A stretch of 64,000 nt of DNA, from NCBI GenBank assembly GCA_963921195.1, contig OY992537.1:67448040-67512039 (forward strand), read 5' to 3'. The notes beneath the pieces are model-generated. The model saw only the letters and a list, made by a program, of their open reading frames with translations, had not been told where the DNA came from and did no database searches. The DNA comes from Pegoplata infirma (lineage: Eukaryota > Arthropoda > Insecta > Diptera > Anthomyiidae). Both the position numbers and the translations under genes were made by a program. This document shows, piece after piece, positions 22,352 through 34,718 of this stretch (position 1 is its first letter; each line of letters starts with the position of its first letter).

Positions 22352-23168
22352 AACAAGCAAGAAAGCTATAGTCGGTCAATACCGGCCATATGATACCCTA
22401 CCTTAGTGTTTTCCGGAAAATGGGTCCCAAGTCCAAACATGAACCGATTGTATCTGTCTTTTGTTAGATCTTTATTTAGTGTAGAAAACACACACAGATC
22501 AAATTTTAGTGGAATTTGGTTCTTTTTTTGCCAATAGACCAATTTAACTGAATATCGGTCGAAATTTTTATATGGGGTACTAAGTCCAAAAACGGTCCAA
22601 TTATATTCCGATTTGATGGTGTTACTAAAGTACACGTTTAACATCTAAAAATAACATTTTTATCAAATATTTCCATTTTTATGAGTTTTGAGGGAATTCT
22701 TTGAATGTCGGGAAGGTGGTTTGTATGGGGACTACCAGAAGGACTGACCAGATTCCTTTGAAATTTGGAATGGTGATTTATGCATACAAAATTTGATTAC
22801 GTGCTGAATTTCAAAGCGATATCTATTATAATACGGTTATTAGAGTAATTTAAGCCGAATCCAAAGGGGGCGTTTGTATGGGGGCTAGGTCTTAGCATGG
22901 ACCGATTTTTTCCAATTTTAATAGGCTTCGTCCTTGGACCAAAAGATGCTTAAGTTTCAAGTCAATTAATTGAAAATTGCGACCTGTATTGTGCTTAAAC
23001 CGATAGATGCACAGACGGACGGACGGACGGACATCGCTAAATCGACTCAAAAAGTAATTCTGAGTTGATCGGTATACTTGAAGGTAGATCTAGGACCAAT
23101 ATTTCTGGTAATTACAAACATCAGCACAAACTCATTATATCTGTACCACAGAGTGGTGTAGGGTATAA
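22352..23168 (+). mobile_element. Mini-me-like element, family B
   Basis: Starts ACAAGCAAGAAAGCTATAGT, carries the hairpin GTCGGTCAATACCGGC and ATGATACCCTAC, and ends CACAGAGTGGTGTAGGG. A GACGGACGGACGGAC tract lies at about 23016-23032. It is largely collinear with 10876-11690. The 92-codon minus ORF is inside the element and not supported. Confidence 0.75.
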
Positions 23169-23891
23169 CAAGTAGAAAAGTTAAATTCGACTTGGCCGAA
23201 TCTTTGAATACCCTCCACAATGCCCTTTTTAGGTGATAGTAAATTTTCTAACGTGCAAAAAATAACATTTTTGATTAGAAATATTTTATTTGGTGTAAAA
23301 AAACTTTTTTTAAGCAATTTTTGAAAAAAAAGAGTGTAAATTTTTTTTGAGTGTAGAATTTTTTTGAGTGAATTTTTTTTTTCTGTTTTTAGTGTTAAAA
23401 TATTTTTGAGAGACAAAAATACGTGGTAAAATATTTTTGTGACTTACCAATGTTTTTAAAACATGTTTAACGGGTTTTCAACACGTGAATTTAAGGTGAG
23501 GCGAATCTGAAATTTACGGTTTTGCTAATAACTTTTGAACCACTGGACCGATTTGGCTGAAATTCAAAATGAACCAGGTTAGGGAAATGATAAATATATA
23601 TGTCATCATCCTCAGAATTGCCTTTCGAAAGTTAGCGTGTTTTTTATCTCGTAAATTCAAGAAAAACCCTTACCGAAATTCAGTCTTTTGCTCATAAGTT
23701 TTGAACCACTGGACCTATTTTCTGGATTGCAATACCAACCTGACCAGGTAAATGCCCAACATATGTGCCAAACTTCAGGAGCCTCTGTAAAGTCTATCAA
23801 AAGTTAGCGTGTTTTCTACGTAGTTTATGGGGTCCTAGACTAATATTCCGAGGCGTGACACCTTCTATCACTAGAATCGAGGGTATAAAAA
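23165..23891 (+). mobile_element. Mini-me-like element, family C, lacking its microsatellite
   Basis: Begins ACAAGTAGAAAAGTTAAATT with hairpin TTCGACTTGGCCGAA and ATACCCTCC. It ends TATGGGGTCCTAGAC and GAGGGTATAAAA near 23891. It aligns with the inverted copy at 44495-45325, including AAGTTTTGAACCACTGGACC and AACTTCAGGAGCCTCTGTAA. That copy has a long (GTCC)n tract which this one lacks at the equivalent point near 23815. Confidence 0.75.
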
Positions 23892-24352
23892 TTGTCAGGG
23901 GAGTTCTTTTTTGGGGGGGGGGGGTTGATGGGGTCAGTCGAGGACGTTGAGGGCACCTTCCCACTGCGATAAACATACCAAATGTTTCATTTATTTAACA
24001 AAAATACAAAAAAAACATGTAAAAGAAGTGTATTTTTTCAGAGGTTGGTTCAGTTCTTCAAGGGGGAACTTTTTTCCGCCTGGCCCGATTTTGCCCATTC
24101 ACGAACTTAACCCGACTACGAACATGAGACATGTTTGTGCCAAACTTCAGGAGTCTAGCTGTTTTATTTTGGACTGCATTTTGTTATCTACAGACAAACG
24201 GATGGACGGACGGACAGACGGACATTCATATAAAGTTTTAGAATCGATCATGGATCAATAATAATAATATATACTTTATGGGGTCCCCGACCGATATTTC
24301 GATGCGTTACAAACGGAATGACAAAGTAAGTATACTGTTGTTGGAGTGTTTT
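23892..24352 (+). mobile_element. Family A mini-me-like element, 5' end missing
   Basis: Starts in the G-rich part (a run of G at about 23913) that matches 10285-10330 and continues through GTTCTTCAAGGGGGAAC and a GGATGGACGGACGGAC tract near 24198. It ends TATATACTTTATGGGGTCCC and CGTTACAAACGGAATG. The 104-codon ORF over it is repeat-derived. Confidence 0.7.
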
Positions 24353-24363
24353 AAAAAAATATT

Positions 24364-24390
24364 CAATATTACGACTACAGCGTAATATTG
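24364..24390. repeat. Small hairpin CAATATTACG
   Basis: CAATATTACG faces CGTAATATTG across ACTACAG. It lies 22 bp before a larger hairpin. Confidence 0.85.
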
Positions 24391-24412
24391 ATACTCTTGC
24401 ATTTTATTGTGC

Positions 24413-24469
24413 CAACACCGCGTATGAGTAACGAAAGCAACGAATTTTCGTTACTCACACGTGGTGTTG
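24413..24469. repeat. 57-bp hairpin with ATGAGTAACGAAA arms
   Basis: CAACACCGCGTATGAGTAAC pairs with the inverted GTTACTCACACGTGGTGTTG, about 24-bp arms with few mismatches, around GCAACGAAT. Function unknown. Confidence 0.85.
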
Positions 24470-24764
24470 ATTCAATTAAACAACAAGCAGTGTTACCATA
24501 TATTTTTTGGAAAAATCTTATTTTTTCTGAAATTTTTTTTTTTTTGTAAAAAAAACTTTTTTTTTTTTAAAATGTATTAAAATCATTAAAAAACTCACAA
24601 ATTGTATTATAAATTTAATTAAAAAAAAACAAGTTACAGTAGGGCTATCCTTACCACCTATTGAGACATTCATGGGACATATATTTTTATATATTTTATA
24701 TATGGCATCATATAAAAGTTTTTACTCGGGAAGAGAATTAAATTTTTTTTTTTTAAAAACACTA
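24470..24764. other. AT-rich spacer
   Basis: Nothing recognised. Confidence 0.5.
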
Positions 24765-24898
24765 GAGGTATTCAGAGTCTTGCTGCCAACACTGGAAATG
24801 GTAGCAAAAGAGTAATTTTTTTCAAAAATTAAAGGTGTTGTTGAAAAGTGCTCTTGTGCTACCAGGGGTGGCAAGTAGGACTCTGAATACCGCTACTG
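24765..24898. mobile_element. Small MITE with TIR CTAGAGGTATTCAGAGTC
   Basis: The left arm CTAGAGGTATTCAGAGTC and the right arm GACTCTGAATACCGCTACTG are inverted, and GGAAATGGTAGCAAAAGAG pairs with CTCTTGTGCTACCAGGG. It is about 130 bp in total. The termini resemble hAT, but no clear 8-bp TSD is visible. Confidence 0.7.
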
Positions 24899-25825
24899 TT
24901 TAATATTTATTAATTTTTTACTAAAATTTTTACTCAAATTTTTGAGTAAATTGCGTGCCTTAAAAAAATACCCAATTTTTTAATTTAAACAAGAGGTTAT
25001 TGAAATTTTTTTAATATTTTTTTTTCTGTGTGACTATTAAATACCTCGCATTTCAACCGTGTCGCCATTTTACACTAGAATTCAATTAAAAAATTCTGAA
25101 GATTTTATTTGTTCTTAATTGTTTTTTTTTTATTCCATATAAATCAACTTTTAATATTGTTCTTGTAACTTTATTAAAACGTCATTTATTAAATTTACTA
25201 CTCGCCATTAATCATTGTAAAGTAAATTTTACGATTTTTATTTATATTTTTTACATCAACACTTTTTTCAAGAGTTTTCATCTTCATCCATTATATTAAG
25301 GGTTTTGTTTACTTTAAAAATAGTTTATTTGTTTATTTTGTTTTTCTTTATTTTTTCACTCATTTTTTACATTAATCTTTCAAAAAAAAAAGTCGCGTGG
25401 CATTTTATTCAATACATCATGGAAACAAATTTGTAAATTCTTTACACTTAATGCAGTACAATTATTTTCTTTACCATTAAAGTTTCATGAAGTAATTTTT
25501 CATAGATGTTTTTCAATAAATCTTTATTGAAATTTCAATACTATATTGATTAATTTACTACCTTAATTGTGATACTAAAAGAATGTCATTTATTTATTTT
25601 GACTTGTGAGAAATAATTTAACATAAAAGTGTTTCGCAACTTGTCAGTTGATGAAAGCTAAAAATTTTGATAAAAACAAAAAAATAAAAACAATTAAGAA
25701 TGTTAATGTCGGATGGGCCGAAGTTTTTATCTACTCTAAAATGTAAAAAAAATTGAGTGAAAATCTTCTTAAGTGAGATTTTTTTTGAGTGTAAAAAAAT
25801 TTTCGCATCAAATTCTATATATTCA
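24899..25825. other. AT-rich non-coding stretch
   Basis: No gene. TTTTTTTTTCTGTGTGAC near 25018-25035 resembles the right end of the TA-TSD family at 58967, without a matching left end. Confidence 0.5.
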
Positions 25826-26197
25826 TTAGGATGGCAGCGAAATGTGAGGGCAATTTTTTATATTTTAAATTAAATACTGTCGTCCCGTATTATTGTGCCC
25901 CATGATCTTTAACTGATGTAGGAAAAATTTGAGCCAAATCGGATAAGGTTAACCTGTGCCCTTTTTAGGTCAAAGTTCACAAGGTAAAAAAAAAAAAAAT
26001 TCAATTTATTTTTTTTTATTTTTGAATGTTATTAAGTTTTGTTAGCTTATTACGGGAAAAAACCTTTAAGGGGCACGCGTTAAAGTTATCCGATTTAGGC
26101 GAAGTTTTGTTCACATCAGTTTTATACCATGTGGCACAATATTCCGACCCGACAAGGTTAAAAATCCAAAGTTGAAATTTCGCTGCCACCCTAATAA
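25826..26197. mobile_element. Foldback element, end TTAGGGTGGCAGCGAAAT
   Basis: TTAGGATGGCAGCGAAATGT at 25827 faces AAATTTCGCTGCCACCCTAA ending near 26195. The inner stretches AAATCGGATAAGGTTAACC and GGTCAAAGTTCAC have imperfect mirrored partners. A further isolated copy of the left end (TTAGGGTGGCATAAAATC) begins near 26210. Confidence 0.75.
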
Positions 26198-26779
26198 GCA
26201 TATATGATATTAGGGTGGCATAAAATCATGCTGAAAAAACACTTTTTAAAAATTTTCGATTCCATGAGACAAAAAGGGTTAAAAAGTGTACTTTTTTATT
26301 TCTCCTAATAAAATAGTCAAAGAAATTAAAAAAAAAAACGTTCTTAAAAAGGTAGTTTTGGAAATTTCGATTTTAATGAGGTAAAAAATGGACAATTTGT
26401 ACTTTGGTACTTTTTCTATCTCCTGAAATTAGTGTTACAGGAACTTGACATTTGGAATTTAGCATTATCCAGTAAAAACGAAAACATTCTGAAAACATAC
26501 TTAATGGAAAATGTTGATTCTAAGAGGAAAAAAAGTTTACTTTTCTTTACTTTATTTACTTTACAAAGTAAATATATTATATATTCTTATTATATATTCT
26601 TATTCTATATATATATTCTTCTATTTTTTGTCACTCTTTATATGACGTCGCAACAGTACATTGCAGTGTGGTACGTAAGTTCCTTGTCATATTCATCTGA
26701 GCGGCTTTATCAATTGCAAGTACCTTATCCTAAAAATAAAACACTTTTTCGGTAGTCTCAATGAGGCCCTTATTTCGAG
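26198..26779. other. Spacer with an isolated foldback end
   Basis: Apart from the TTAGGGTGGCA end near 26210, nothing recognised. The 107-codon ORF at 26432-26755 is low-complexity (IIYSYYIFLFYIYILLFF) and is not supported as a gene. Confidence 0.5.
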
Positions 26780-28003
26780 TCATTTAGAATACGCTCCCGA
26801 ACCAGTCCGTAAAAATTGAGATGGCATTCTCTGATATAACAGAGCTTTCCGCCAAGTATTTGAGGTTCGAAGGTTCTGTCAAAGTTAGTCTTTTGTGGGA
26901 TAAAGTCGGATCTCTGTTTCAGTTCAGTCGCACCCACCCCATTTGCGACTCTCTTAAACTGAGAGCCGATTTTGCTGCTGGGCTCTTGACGTAGATATCC
27001 ACGAGTGTATATATAGTATCACTTCCAGGCCGGCCTGGAATGCCGATCTAATAGCACCAGTGATACCCACACACGCCAGTCGTAGTACCTCTGTAAGTTG
27101 CAGAGATATGATTTTTTATACACTGCTCTGCACCACACAAGGGTATCATAGCTACGTATTGGTCTAATAATCATAAAAAAAATTCGTGCCACGCGCGCAT
27201 CTCTAATTAGGATCGCACGACATCAGTGTAGGCAGCACCTTGATACCCATTCCGTTGAGTGGCTTGAAAATTATAATTATTACAAGATTCCACAGAAACG
27301 GAGAGATCACTCCCCATTGTAGAGTGCACCTTGTAACGACTTTCATCGCGTTATCATCACCTATCTTCGAGTTAATTGCCCTGCTTTTTATCATGCTGCT
27401 GGTCCATAGGTTAATCTGTGTGATATGTAGGGCACTAAGGATGGATGATATTTTGAATGATGCCAAAATATAAAAATTTTTGTGAGGAGTGAGTATTCCC
27501 AATCAACCCGACAACATCACTTATAGCCGTCTTAACATTCCCTTAAGAAAGGAGTGTTGGGCCTCGCTAAAGTTGTCTGATGTAAGGGAGCTTCCCACAA
27601 AGACATCTACCAGTGTTTCTAATGTTTTCAACAAAAACACTGACAGACTGATAGGTCTTTATTCTTTTGCGGTATTGTGGTTTATCTTCCCGTTTTGGGA
27701 ATAAAGATCACCTTTACCACCCTCCATCAGAGGGTATATATCCTGAAACTATGATACCCATAAAGACACGCAGCAGCCATAGCGGAATTATCCAAAGGGA
27801 TTTCAACTCGTCCTTGCAACCCGGATATGGGTGTCCATCAGAAGTTCAATGGTCTCTTGACTGATTTCTACCAACGATCGATGGGGCTTATTAAGATAAC
27901 TTGATTCACCGGGATCTTTGGAAAGAACTTTATTTAGCCTAGCCGAATCCGTAGTTGAGATATTACTCGAAATACCGTTGAAACTAACTGAAAGATAATG
28001 CAA
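26780..28003 (-). pseudogene. Decayed LINE reverse transcriptase (LOA/R1-like)
   Basis: The minus strand reads from 28003 downwards. ARLNKVLSKDPGES and SQETIELLMDTHI match the linker before the reverse transcriptase in LOA/R1-type LINEs. Then come VVKVIFIPKTGK (RT 1), RPISLSVFLLKTLETLVDVF (RT 2, frame-shifted), QHSFLKG, and MKVVTRCTLQWGVISPFLW (RT motif B) near 27330-27290. PIRSYDTLVWCRAVYKKSYL lies near 27150. The expected YADD box is reduced to AYTDVV near 27218. Multiple frameshifts and stops occur throughout. Nothing of an RNase H domain was recognised beyond about 26780. An endonuclease part is not present upstream. Clade assignment is by motif resemblance only. Confidence 0.72.
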
Positions 28004-29090
28004 AACTAAATTTGTTTATTTCTGCATAATTTCTTTAAAACCATTAAAAAAAATGTCCATATCGCGGGCTTATATTCAAAACTTGCTATCTCCATAATGA
28101 ACATTTTTGAGGAGATTAAAAAGAACTGTTATTTTTGGTTAATTCTAAGAGTTATACGTAATTTTTCTTTTGCAAAATTATTTAATACAACTGTTTTTGA
28201 AATAATAGTTCAATTAAAAATAATTCTATAGATGACAACTATATCAGCGAGTCAGCGACGTATCCAGGAATTTGAAAAAGGGGGGGGGGGGCACAACTCC
28301 CAAAATTTTATTGTCGTTGCCAATTTATATTAATTTTTAACTAAAATTACACACCCCTAAACTAAATTTTTTAATAAAAATAATATCTCATAAATTCTTA
28401 GATTCAGAGATTTTTTTTAAAAAACGGTTCTAGGAAACAATATGTAACCTAAAAGTGTCATTATCAGAAATGTTACATTGGAATTGGTATTTGCGATAAA
28501 TATCAAAATCTTCGATTAATCACTTTTTCCAAAAACCCATTGAGTTGCAAAAAATGAAAAATTTATTTTCCAAAATTAAAATATATGAACTAAATAGAGT
28601 TTCATCTTATTTCAAATCATCTTACAAAATTTTTCAAGCGTATAGCATTTTTTTTTTCAATATTCGCTTTTTTGTGGATCTACTTCTACGTATTCGTAAG
28701 TCAGACGTTCCATTTTCGAAACATTCAAATTTGAAGATTTAAAAAAAAAAAAAAAAAACATTTTTTTTGCTTCACGTAAGATTTACAAATGAGAGCCATA
28801 TGAAAAAATTTATTAGAATCTAAAAATGTTTCTATCGAAAACAATTTTCAGAATCTGAGAATTTCGTATAGAAATAATATCTCAGATTTTTTATAAAAAT
28901 TTATTTTCATGATCCTGATACACAATTTTTATCACATAAAACCAAAATTTTTTTTTTAACACATTTTACTGATATTTCGATATAAATTACTTTTTTTTTA
29001 ATTTCAAAATTTTTTAAATTTAAAAGAGGGGCACGTTCCCCCTGTGCCCACCCCTGTAAAAAAAAAAAAAAGCCCTCGATATGTCATTTT
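28004..29090. repeat. AT-rich stretch with a possible hAT-like element and AGATTCTGAGA repeats
   Basis: CAGCGACGTATCCAGG near 28253 followed by a G-run, and CCCCCTGTGCCCACCCCTG near 29038-29056, could be ends of a hAT-like element, but TIR similarity is weak and no TSD was found. Between them, AATCTGAGA, CTCAGATT and TTTCTATCGAAAAC phrases recur, as at 36840-37010 and 40230-40300. Confidence 0.35.
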
Positions 29091-30100
29091 AAAATGTAAT
29101 TTCCTGTAATTAATTTTAAGGTTTTTCAATTTAAGTATTAAATAACAACTCTTCCCTCTTTAAATGTAGTTCAGAAATTATTATTTGAACATCTTCTATT
29201 TATTTTTAATCCTTAAGAAAAAGAAAATTTCTTCTTCCACTGCTCTTGTTTCAATTTTGTCATTCATTGAAAAGCCATAAAATTAACTAAGTGAGTGGTT
29301 ATCGAACTGGTTTCGATGGTTTCATTAATAGCATACCAATTCCAACAATTCTGAATTCGAAATACCATCACCATCTCCTCTCCATCACCCAATAAGATTA
29401 GTGTTTGTGGTGTGAAAATGCCATTGAATAATCAGTTTATATCACTATATGAAAGTGCATGAGTGTTTGAATAGGGGGATATTCAATGAATGCAATGCAT
29501 GTGTATTTTTGTAACTTTATGTAGATGTGTGTGTCTGTGTGTGTAAATGTTTCGAAGGCATGTTTGTGCAAGAAAATCATGATTTTAATGGCAAATAAGC
29601 AATGTACAAATAATGCACTTGAGAAATACTAAAGAAGTTTATGTGTCAGTATGTACGTGCACTCCCAGATAGAAAATATAGAATATTACGATGAAGATGA
29701 CGACCAAGAAGTAGTACGAGATAGAGAGAGTTCATTGCATTAATAAAGTGTATTTAATTACTTAATGCTAATTGCTTTAGACATCATTAAATAATTTATA
29801 GAAATTTTACTAAAATGTTTAACAATTCAATTGATTGTGGTTTATATATCCTTTATTGAAAATATTAAGTTCAACAAATTGGATTGGGGAAAATTATATT
29901 TCAATGTTGATATTTTTTTAAATAATAGAAAATAAAAATAAATGAATTAATTGGAAAATTTCGCATTTGCTATGAGAAAATCATATTTTTTAGACTATAA
30001 TCACACCAGGCAATTTTGAATGCAGCAGTTTTGATTTTATAGTGTATCGGAGAGATAGGTATGACTCTTCAAAATTTAAATTTTTATTGCCTCTATTGCA
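29091..30100. other. Possible single-copy stretch
   Basis: No gene found. The composition is less repetitive (for example 29200-29760), with a short (GT)n near 29527-29547. This may be an intron or intergenic host DNA. Confidence 0.5.
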
Positions 30101-30101
30101 C

Positions 30102-31095
30102 ACAGAAAACAAATTAGCAAGTTTTCAACTGAAATTTAGTAAGTACAACTAAAAATCGGTGGATACATTTGCAAATAGGCAGACCTTCGAAGGATTTAAT
30201 TCCTTAATTCGATTTGGCATTCTGAACGAAAATTTTGTGATTGCATTCCCCAATCACATTTTAGCGAATTGAATGAATTCACTTTAGACTCATTCGATTT
30301 ATAAATATCGAATGCATTCGATTTATTTTTCATTCGACTTTCAAAAATCGAATGTATTCGGTTTTCTTTCATTCGACTTTTAAAAATCGAATGCATTCAC
30401 TTGCGAATGCAATCGATTTTCTTTTCATTCAATTTGAAAAATCGAATGGGTTATTCATTCATTGCATCAAAAACTTAAAAAAACTAACCAAGATAGAGCA
30501 AAACGGAGCCAATTTTTTGTCCATAGTATCGACAACACTCTTCACACTTTTTGTCGTGCAGGCAGTTAATATGTGCATTTTTAAAATTTTCGGGAACACC
30601 AATATTTTTGGATTCAAAATTAGAGCCCCTTAGAGTCATCGTATGTAAAGAGAGTCGGCGATACTGTGGACCAAAATATGGATCCGTTTTGGTCTATCTA
30701 TTTAAAAAATTTATTGCATTCGCAGTGGAATTATAAAAAATTTAATGCATTCGATTTTTCTAAATCGAATGAACAAGAAATCGAATGCTTTCATTTTTTT
30801 CATTCAATCGAATGAATTCTAAGGACTGCATACAATGTTGATTTATGAAATCGAATGCATTCACTGACTTTGAAAATTGAATGGATTTTTTTGAGAATTC
30901 ATTCGAAAAGGATTTCATTTTTCGAAGCTCTGTATATAGGTCGTCACAATTAAATATCAGTAGTGTCAACTAAAGTCGGTTGATACAACAGACATTTAAT
31001 TAAAACAACAACAAAATTAACACCAAAAAATAGCGACAATTGAGATATGAGTTGATATAACTGAAATATTCAGTTGGATATTTATTTTTCTGTAT
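30102..31095. mobile_element. TIR element (CACAGAAAA family) with an internal foldback
   Basis: Left end CACAGAAAACAAATTA near 30102, right end ATATTTATTTTTCTG before TATGTG near 31095. This is the same terminus type as 47423 and 58967, with TA only on the right (left is CA). CAACTAAAAATCGGTGGATAC near 30147 pairs with the inverted-type ACTAAAGTCGGTTGATAC near 30969. Its interior holds the palindromic block at 30190-30925. Confidence 0.65.
30190..30925. repeat. Palindromic AATCGAATGCATTCGATT cluster
   Basis: Short palindromic units AAATCGAATGCATTCGATTT recur on both sides (30240-30480 and 30740-30920). The two blocks are inverted relative to each other, so they form a foldback around a less repetitive core. 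The 93-codon ORF across it is repeat-derived. Confidence 0.75.
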
Positions 31096-31139
31096 GTGCT
31101 AGTATGGACTTATAAAACTAAAGCGGTTTTTAAACAATT
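31096..31139. other. Short junction
   Basis: Transition into the TATCGATA array; nothing recognised. Confidence 0.5.
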
Positions 31140-34100
31140 TTGTGTTATTTATATCGCTATACCGATAAGTTAACAATTTTCTAAAGGAAATTTTATCGAT
31201 ACATCAACTAAACAATCGAGATATCAAAATATAGATAACAAAATAATTTTCTATAGAAAAACTTGTAACATCGATGTATCGAAAATTATAAAATTTTCTA
31301 TAGAAAGTTAAGTTTTATGCTATCGATATACAATATACAATTTTCTATTGAAAATTTTCTATAGAAAAATTAATGAAATTTACTATAGAAAATTTGTGTT
31401 ATCGATATGTATATCGATAACTACACAATTTCCCACTGAAAATTTTAAGTAATTTATATATCCATAACCATACAATTTTCTATAAAAATTTTTGTGTTAT
31501 CGATATATCGAGAACTATACAATTTCTATAGAAAATTTTGTGTAATCTATATATATTGATAACTGCACAATTTTATTTTATCGTTATATCGATAACTACA
31601 CAATTTACTATAGAAAATTTTATGTTGTCGATTAATCGAAAAGTATACAATTTACTATAAACAATGTTGTGTTATCGAAAAATCAAAAACTGCACAATTT
31701 TCTATCCACAATTTTGTGCTATCGATATATCGATAACTAGAAAATGTTCTAAAAAATTTGTTAGTATTTAATGTTATCGATAAATCGATAACAATTTTCT
31801 ATATAAAATTTTGTGTTATCGATAAATCAAAAGCTATACACTTTTCTATAAAAAGTTTTGCGTTGTTGAATAATCAAAAACTATGCAATTTTTTATGGAA
31901 AATGTTTTGTTATCGATTGAAAACTAAACAATCGAGATGTCGATATATCGTTAACTAAACAAGTTTCTATAGAAAATGTTGTGTTATCAATATATGGATA
32001 AATATAGAATTTTTTATAGAAAATTTTGTGTTACCGATACATCAAAAACGATACAGTTTATTATAAAAAATTTTGTGTTATCGATAACTATAACTTTTTT
32101 TTAAAAATTGTGTTATCGATTTATTGACAAATGTACAATTTTCTACAAAAAAATTTTGTGTTATCGATAACTAGACAATTAGCTATAGAGAATTTTATGT
32201 TATCGATAAATCAAAAATTAATCAATTTTTGATTGAAAATATTGTGTTATCAATTTTCTACAGAAAATTTTGTGTTATCGATGTATCGAAAACTATACAA
32301 TCGAGATGTCGATAACTATACATTTTTTTATAAAAAATTTTTGTGTTATCGATATATCAGTAACTAAAGATTTTTTATATGAAATTTCGTTTTACCGATA
32401 TATCGAAAACTATAGAAATTTTCAATAGAAAATTTTGTGTTATCAATTTATCGACAACTTTACAATTTTCTGTAGAAAATTTTTGTTATCGATAACTATA
32501 CAATTTTCTACAAAAAATTTTGTATTTTCGATATATCGATAACTATACAATTTTCTCTAAAAAAAATTGTGTTATCGATAAATCGAAAACTAGACCGTTT
32601 TCTATTAAGAATTTTCTGTTGTCGATAACTATTCACTATGTAACTATACAATTTTATATTAAAAATTATTTTAAAGTAATTGATTTATCGACAACAATAC
32701 AATTTTCTATAGAAAATTTTGTGTTATCGATATATTGATAACCATATAATTTTCTATAGAAATGTATGTGTTGTCAATACGTCAATAACTATACAATTTC
32801 TATAGAAATTTTTGTGTAATCTTTATATCGATAACTGTCAATTTTATGTTATCGACAACTACACAATTTACTTGATAACTACACAATTTTCTATAGAAAA
32901 TTTTGTGGTATTTAATGTTATCGATATACCGATAACAATTTTCTATAAAAAAATTTTGTGTTATCGATAAATCGAAAACTATACACTATTCTACAGCAAG
33001 TTTTGACTTATCGAATAATCGAAAGCTATGCAATTTTTTATAAAAAATTTTGTGTTATCTATATATCGAAAACTAAACAATCGAGATGTCGATATATCGA
33101 TAACTATACAAGTTTCTATAGAAAATGTTGTGTTATCGATATATGGATAAATATTGAATTTTTTATAGAAAATTTTGTGTTACCGATACATCGAAAACTA
33201 TACAGTTAATAAAAAATTTTGTGTTGTCGATAGCTATAACGTTGTTTATAAAAAAATTTGTTTTATCGATTTATCGACAAATGTACAATTTTCTACAAAA
33301 AAAATATTGTGTTATCGATAACTAAACACTTTGATATAGAAAATTTTATGTTGTCGATAAATCAAAAATTAATAAATTTTCTATACAAAATGTTATATTA
33401 TCAATTTTCTAGAGAAAATTTTGTGTTATCATTATATCGAAAACTATACAATCGAGATATCGATAACTATAAAATTTTTTATAAAAAATTTTTGTGTTAA
33501 ATTTATATCGGTAACTAAAGATTTTTTATATGAAATTTCGTTTTACCGATGTATCGAAAACTATATTATTTTTGATAAAAAATTTTGATAACTATTCAAT
33601 TTTCTATTAAAAATTTTTGTATAATCGATATATCGATAACTATAAAATTTTCTATTAAAAATTTTGTGTTATCGATTTATCGGCAACTGAACAATTTTCT
33701 ATAGAAAATTTTGTGGCATCGATAACTTAATTTTCTACAGACAATTTTGGGTTATCAATTTATCGATTACTATACAACTTTCTATTGAAAATTTTGTGTT
33801 ATCTATATATCGATTACTAAACCATTTTTTATACAAAATTTTGTGTTATCGATAACTATACATTTTTCCATTGAAAAATTTGTATTATCAATTTATCGAC
33901 AACAGTACAAATTTCTATAGAAAATTTTGTATTTTCGATATATCGATAACTATAAATTTTTTTATAGACAATTTTGTGTTTCCAATACAGCAAAAACTAT
34001 ATAATTTACTATAAAAAAAATTTGTGTTATCAAAAACTATACAATTTTCTATAAAAAATTTTGTGTTAACGATATATTTACAACTGTACAATTTTCTCTA

Positions 34101-34373
34101 GAAAATTTTGTGTTATCGATAATAAAAAATTTTCTTTAGAAAATTTTATGTTATTGATAAATCGAAAAATATACAATTTTCTATAAAAAATATTGTGTAA
34201 TCAATTTTCCATAGAAAATTTTGTGTTATCATTATATCGAAAATTATATAATCGAGATATCGATAACTATAAAATTTTATATAAAAAATGTTTGTGTTAT
34301 CGATATATCAGTAACTAAAGATTTGTTATATGAAATTTTGTTTTACAGATATATCGAAAACTATACTATTTTC

Positions 34374-34433
34374 TGAGCGCCATGGACCTAAAAATGTCAT
34401 TATTTTATTCTTGTGCAACCCACCCTCAACTCA
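34374..34433. repeat. 60-bp foreign insertion with 11-bp direct repeats
   Basis: The segment TGAGCGCCATGGACC... to ...CTCA is unlike the array. It is flanked by exact ATACTATTTTC at 34363-34373 and 34434-34444. It could be a tiny transposition, filler DNA or an array-slippage product. No match was seen elsewhere in the window. Confidence 0.75.
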
Positions 34434-34718
34434 ATACTATTTTCAATAGAAAATTTTGTGTTATCGATATATCGATAACTATACAATTTTTTATAGAAAA
34501 TAAAGTGTTTACGATTTATCGACAACTGTACTAAACTGTTCTAAAGAAAAATTTTTGTTGTCGATAACCAAATGTTCAACAGACAATTTGGGTTATCGAT
34601 TTATGTGTAACTATACAATTTTTCATAGAAAATTTTATGTTATCGAGGTATCGATAACTTCGGAATTTTATGTTGTCGAGGGATCGAAAACTACGGAATT
34701 TTATGTAATTATTTATTA

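Noticed and set aside
26432..26755. 107-codon ORF
   Set aside because: Low-complexity Ile/Tyr/Phe stretch in AT-rich DNA without recognisable similarity.
28253..29056. hAT-like element with CAGCGACGTATCCAGG left end
   Set aside because: The putative right end pairs poorly and there is no 8-bp TSD; kept only as low-confidence in the features.
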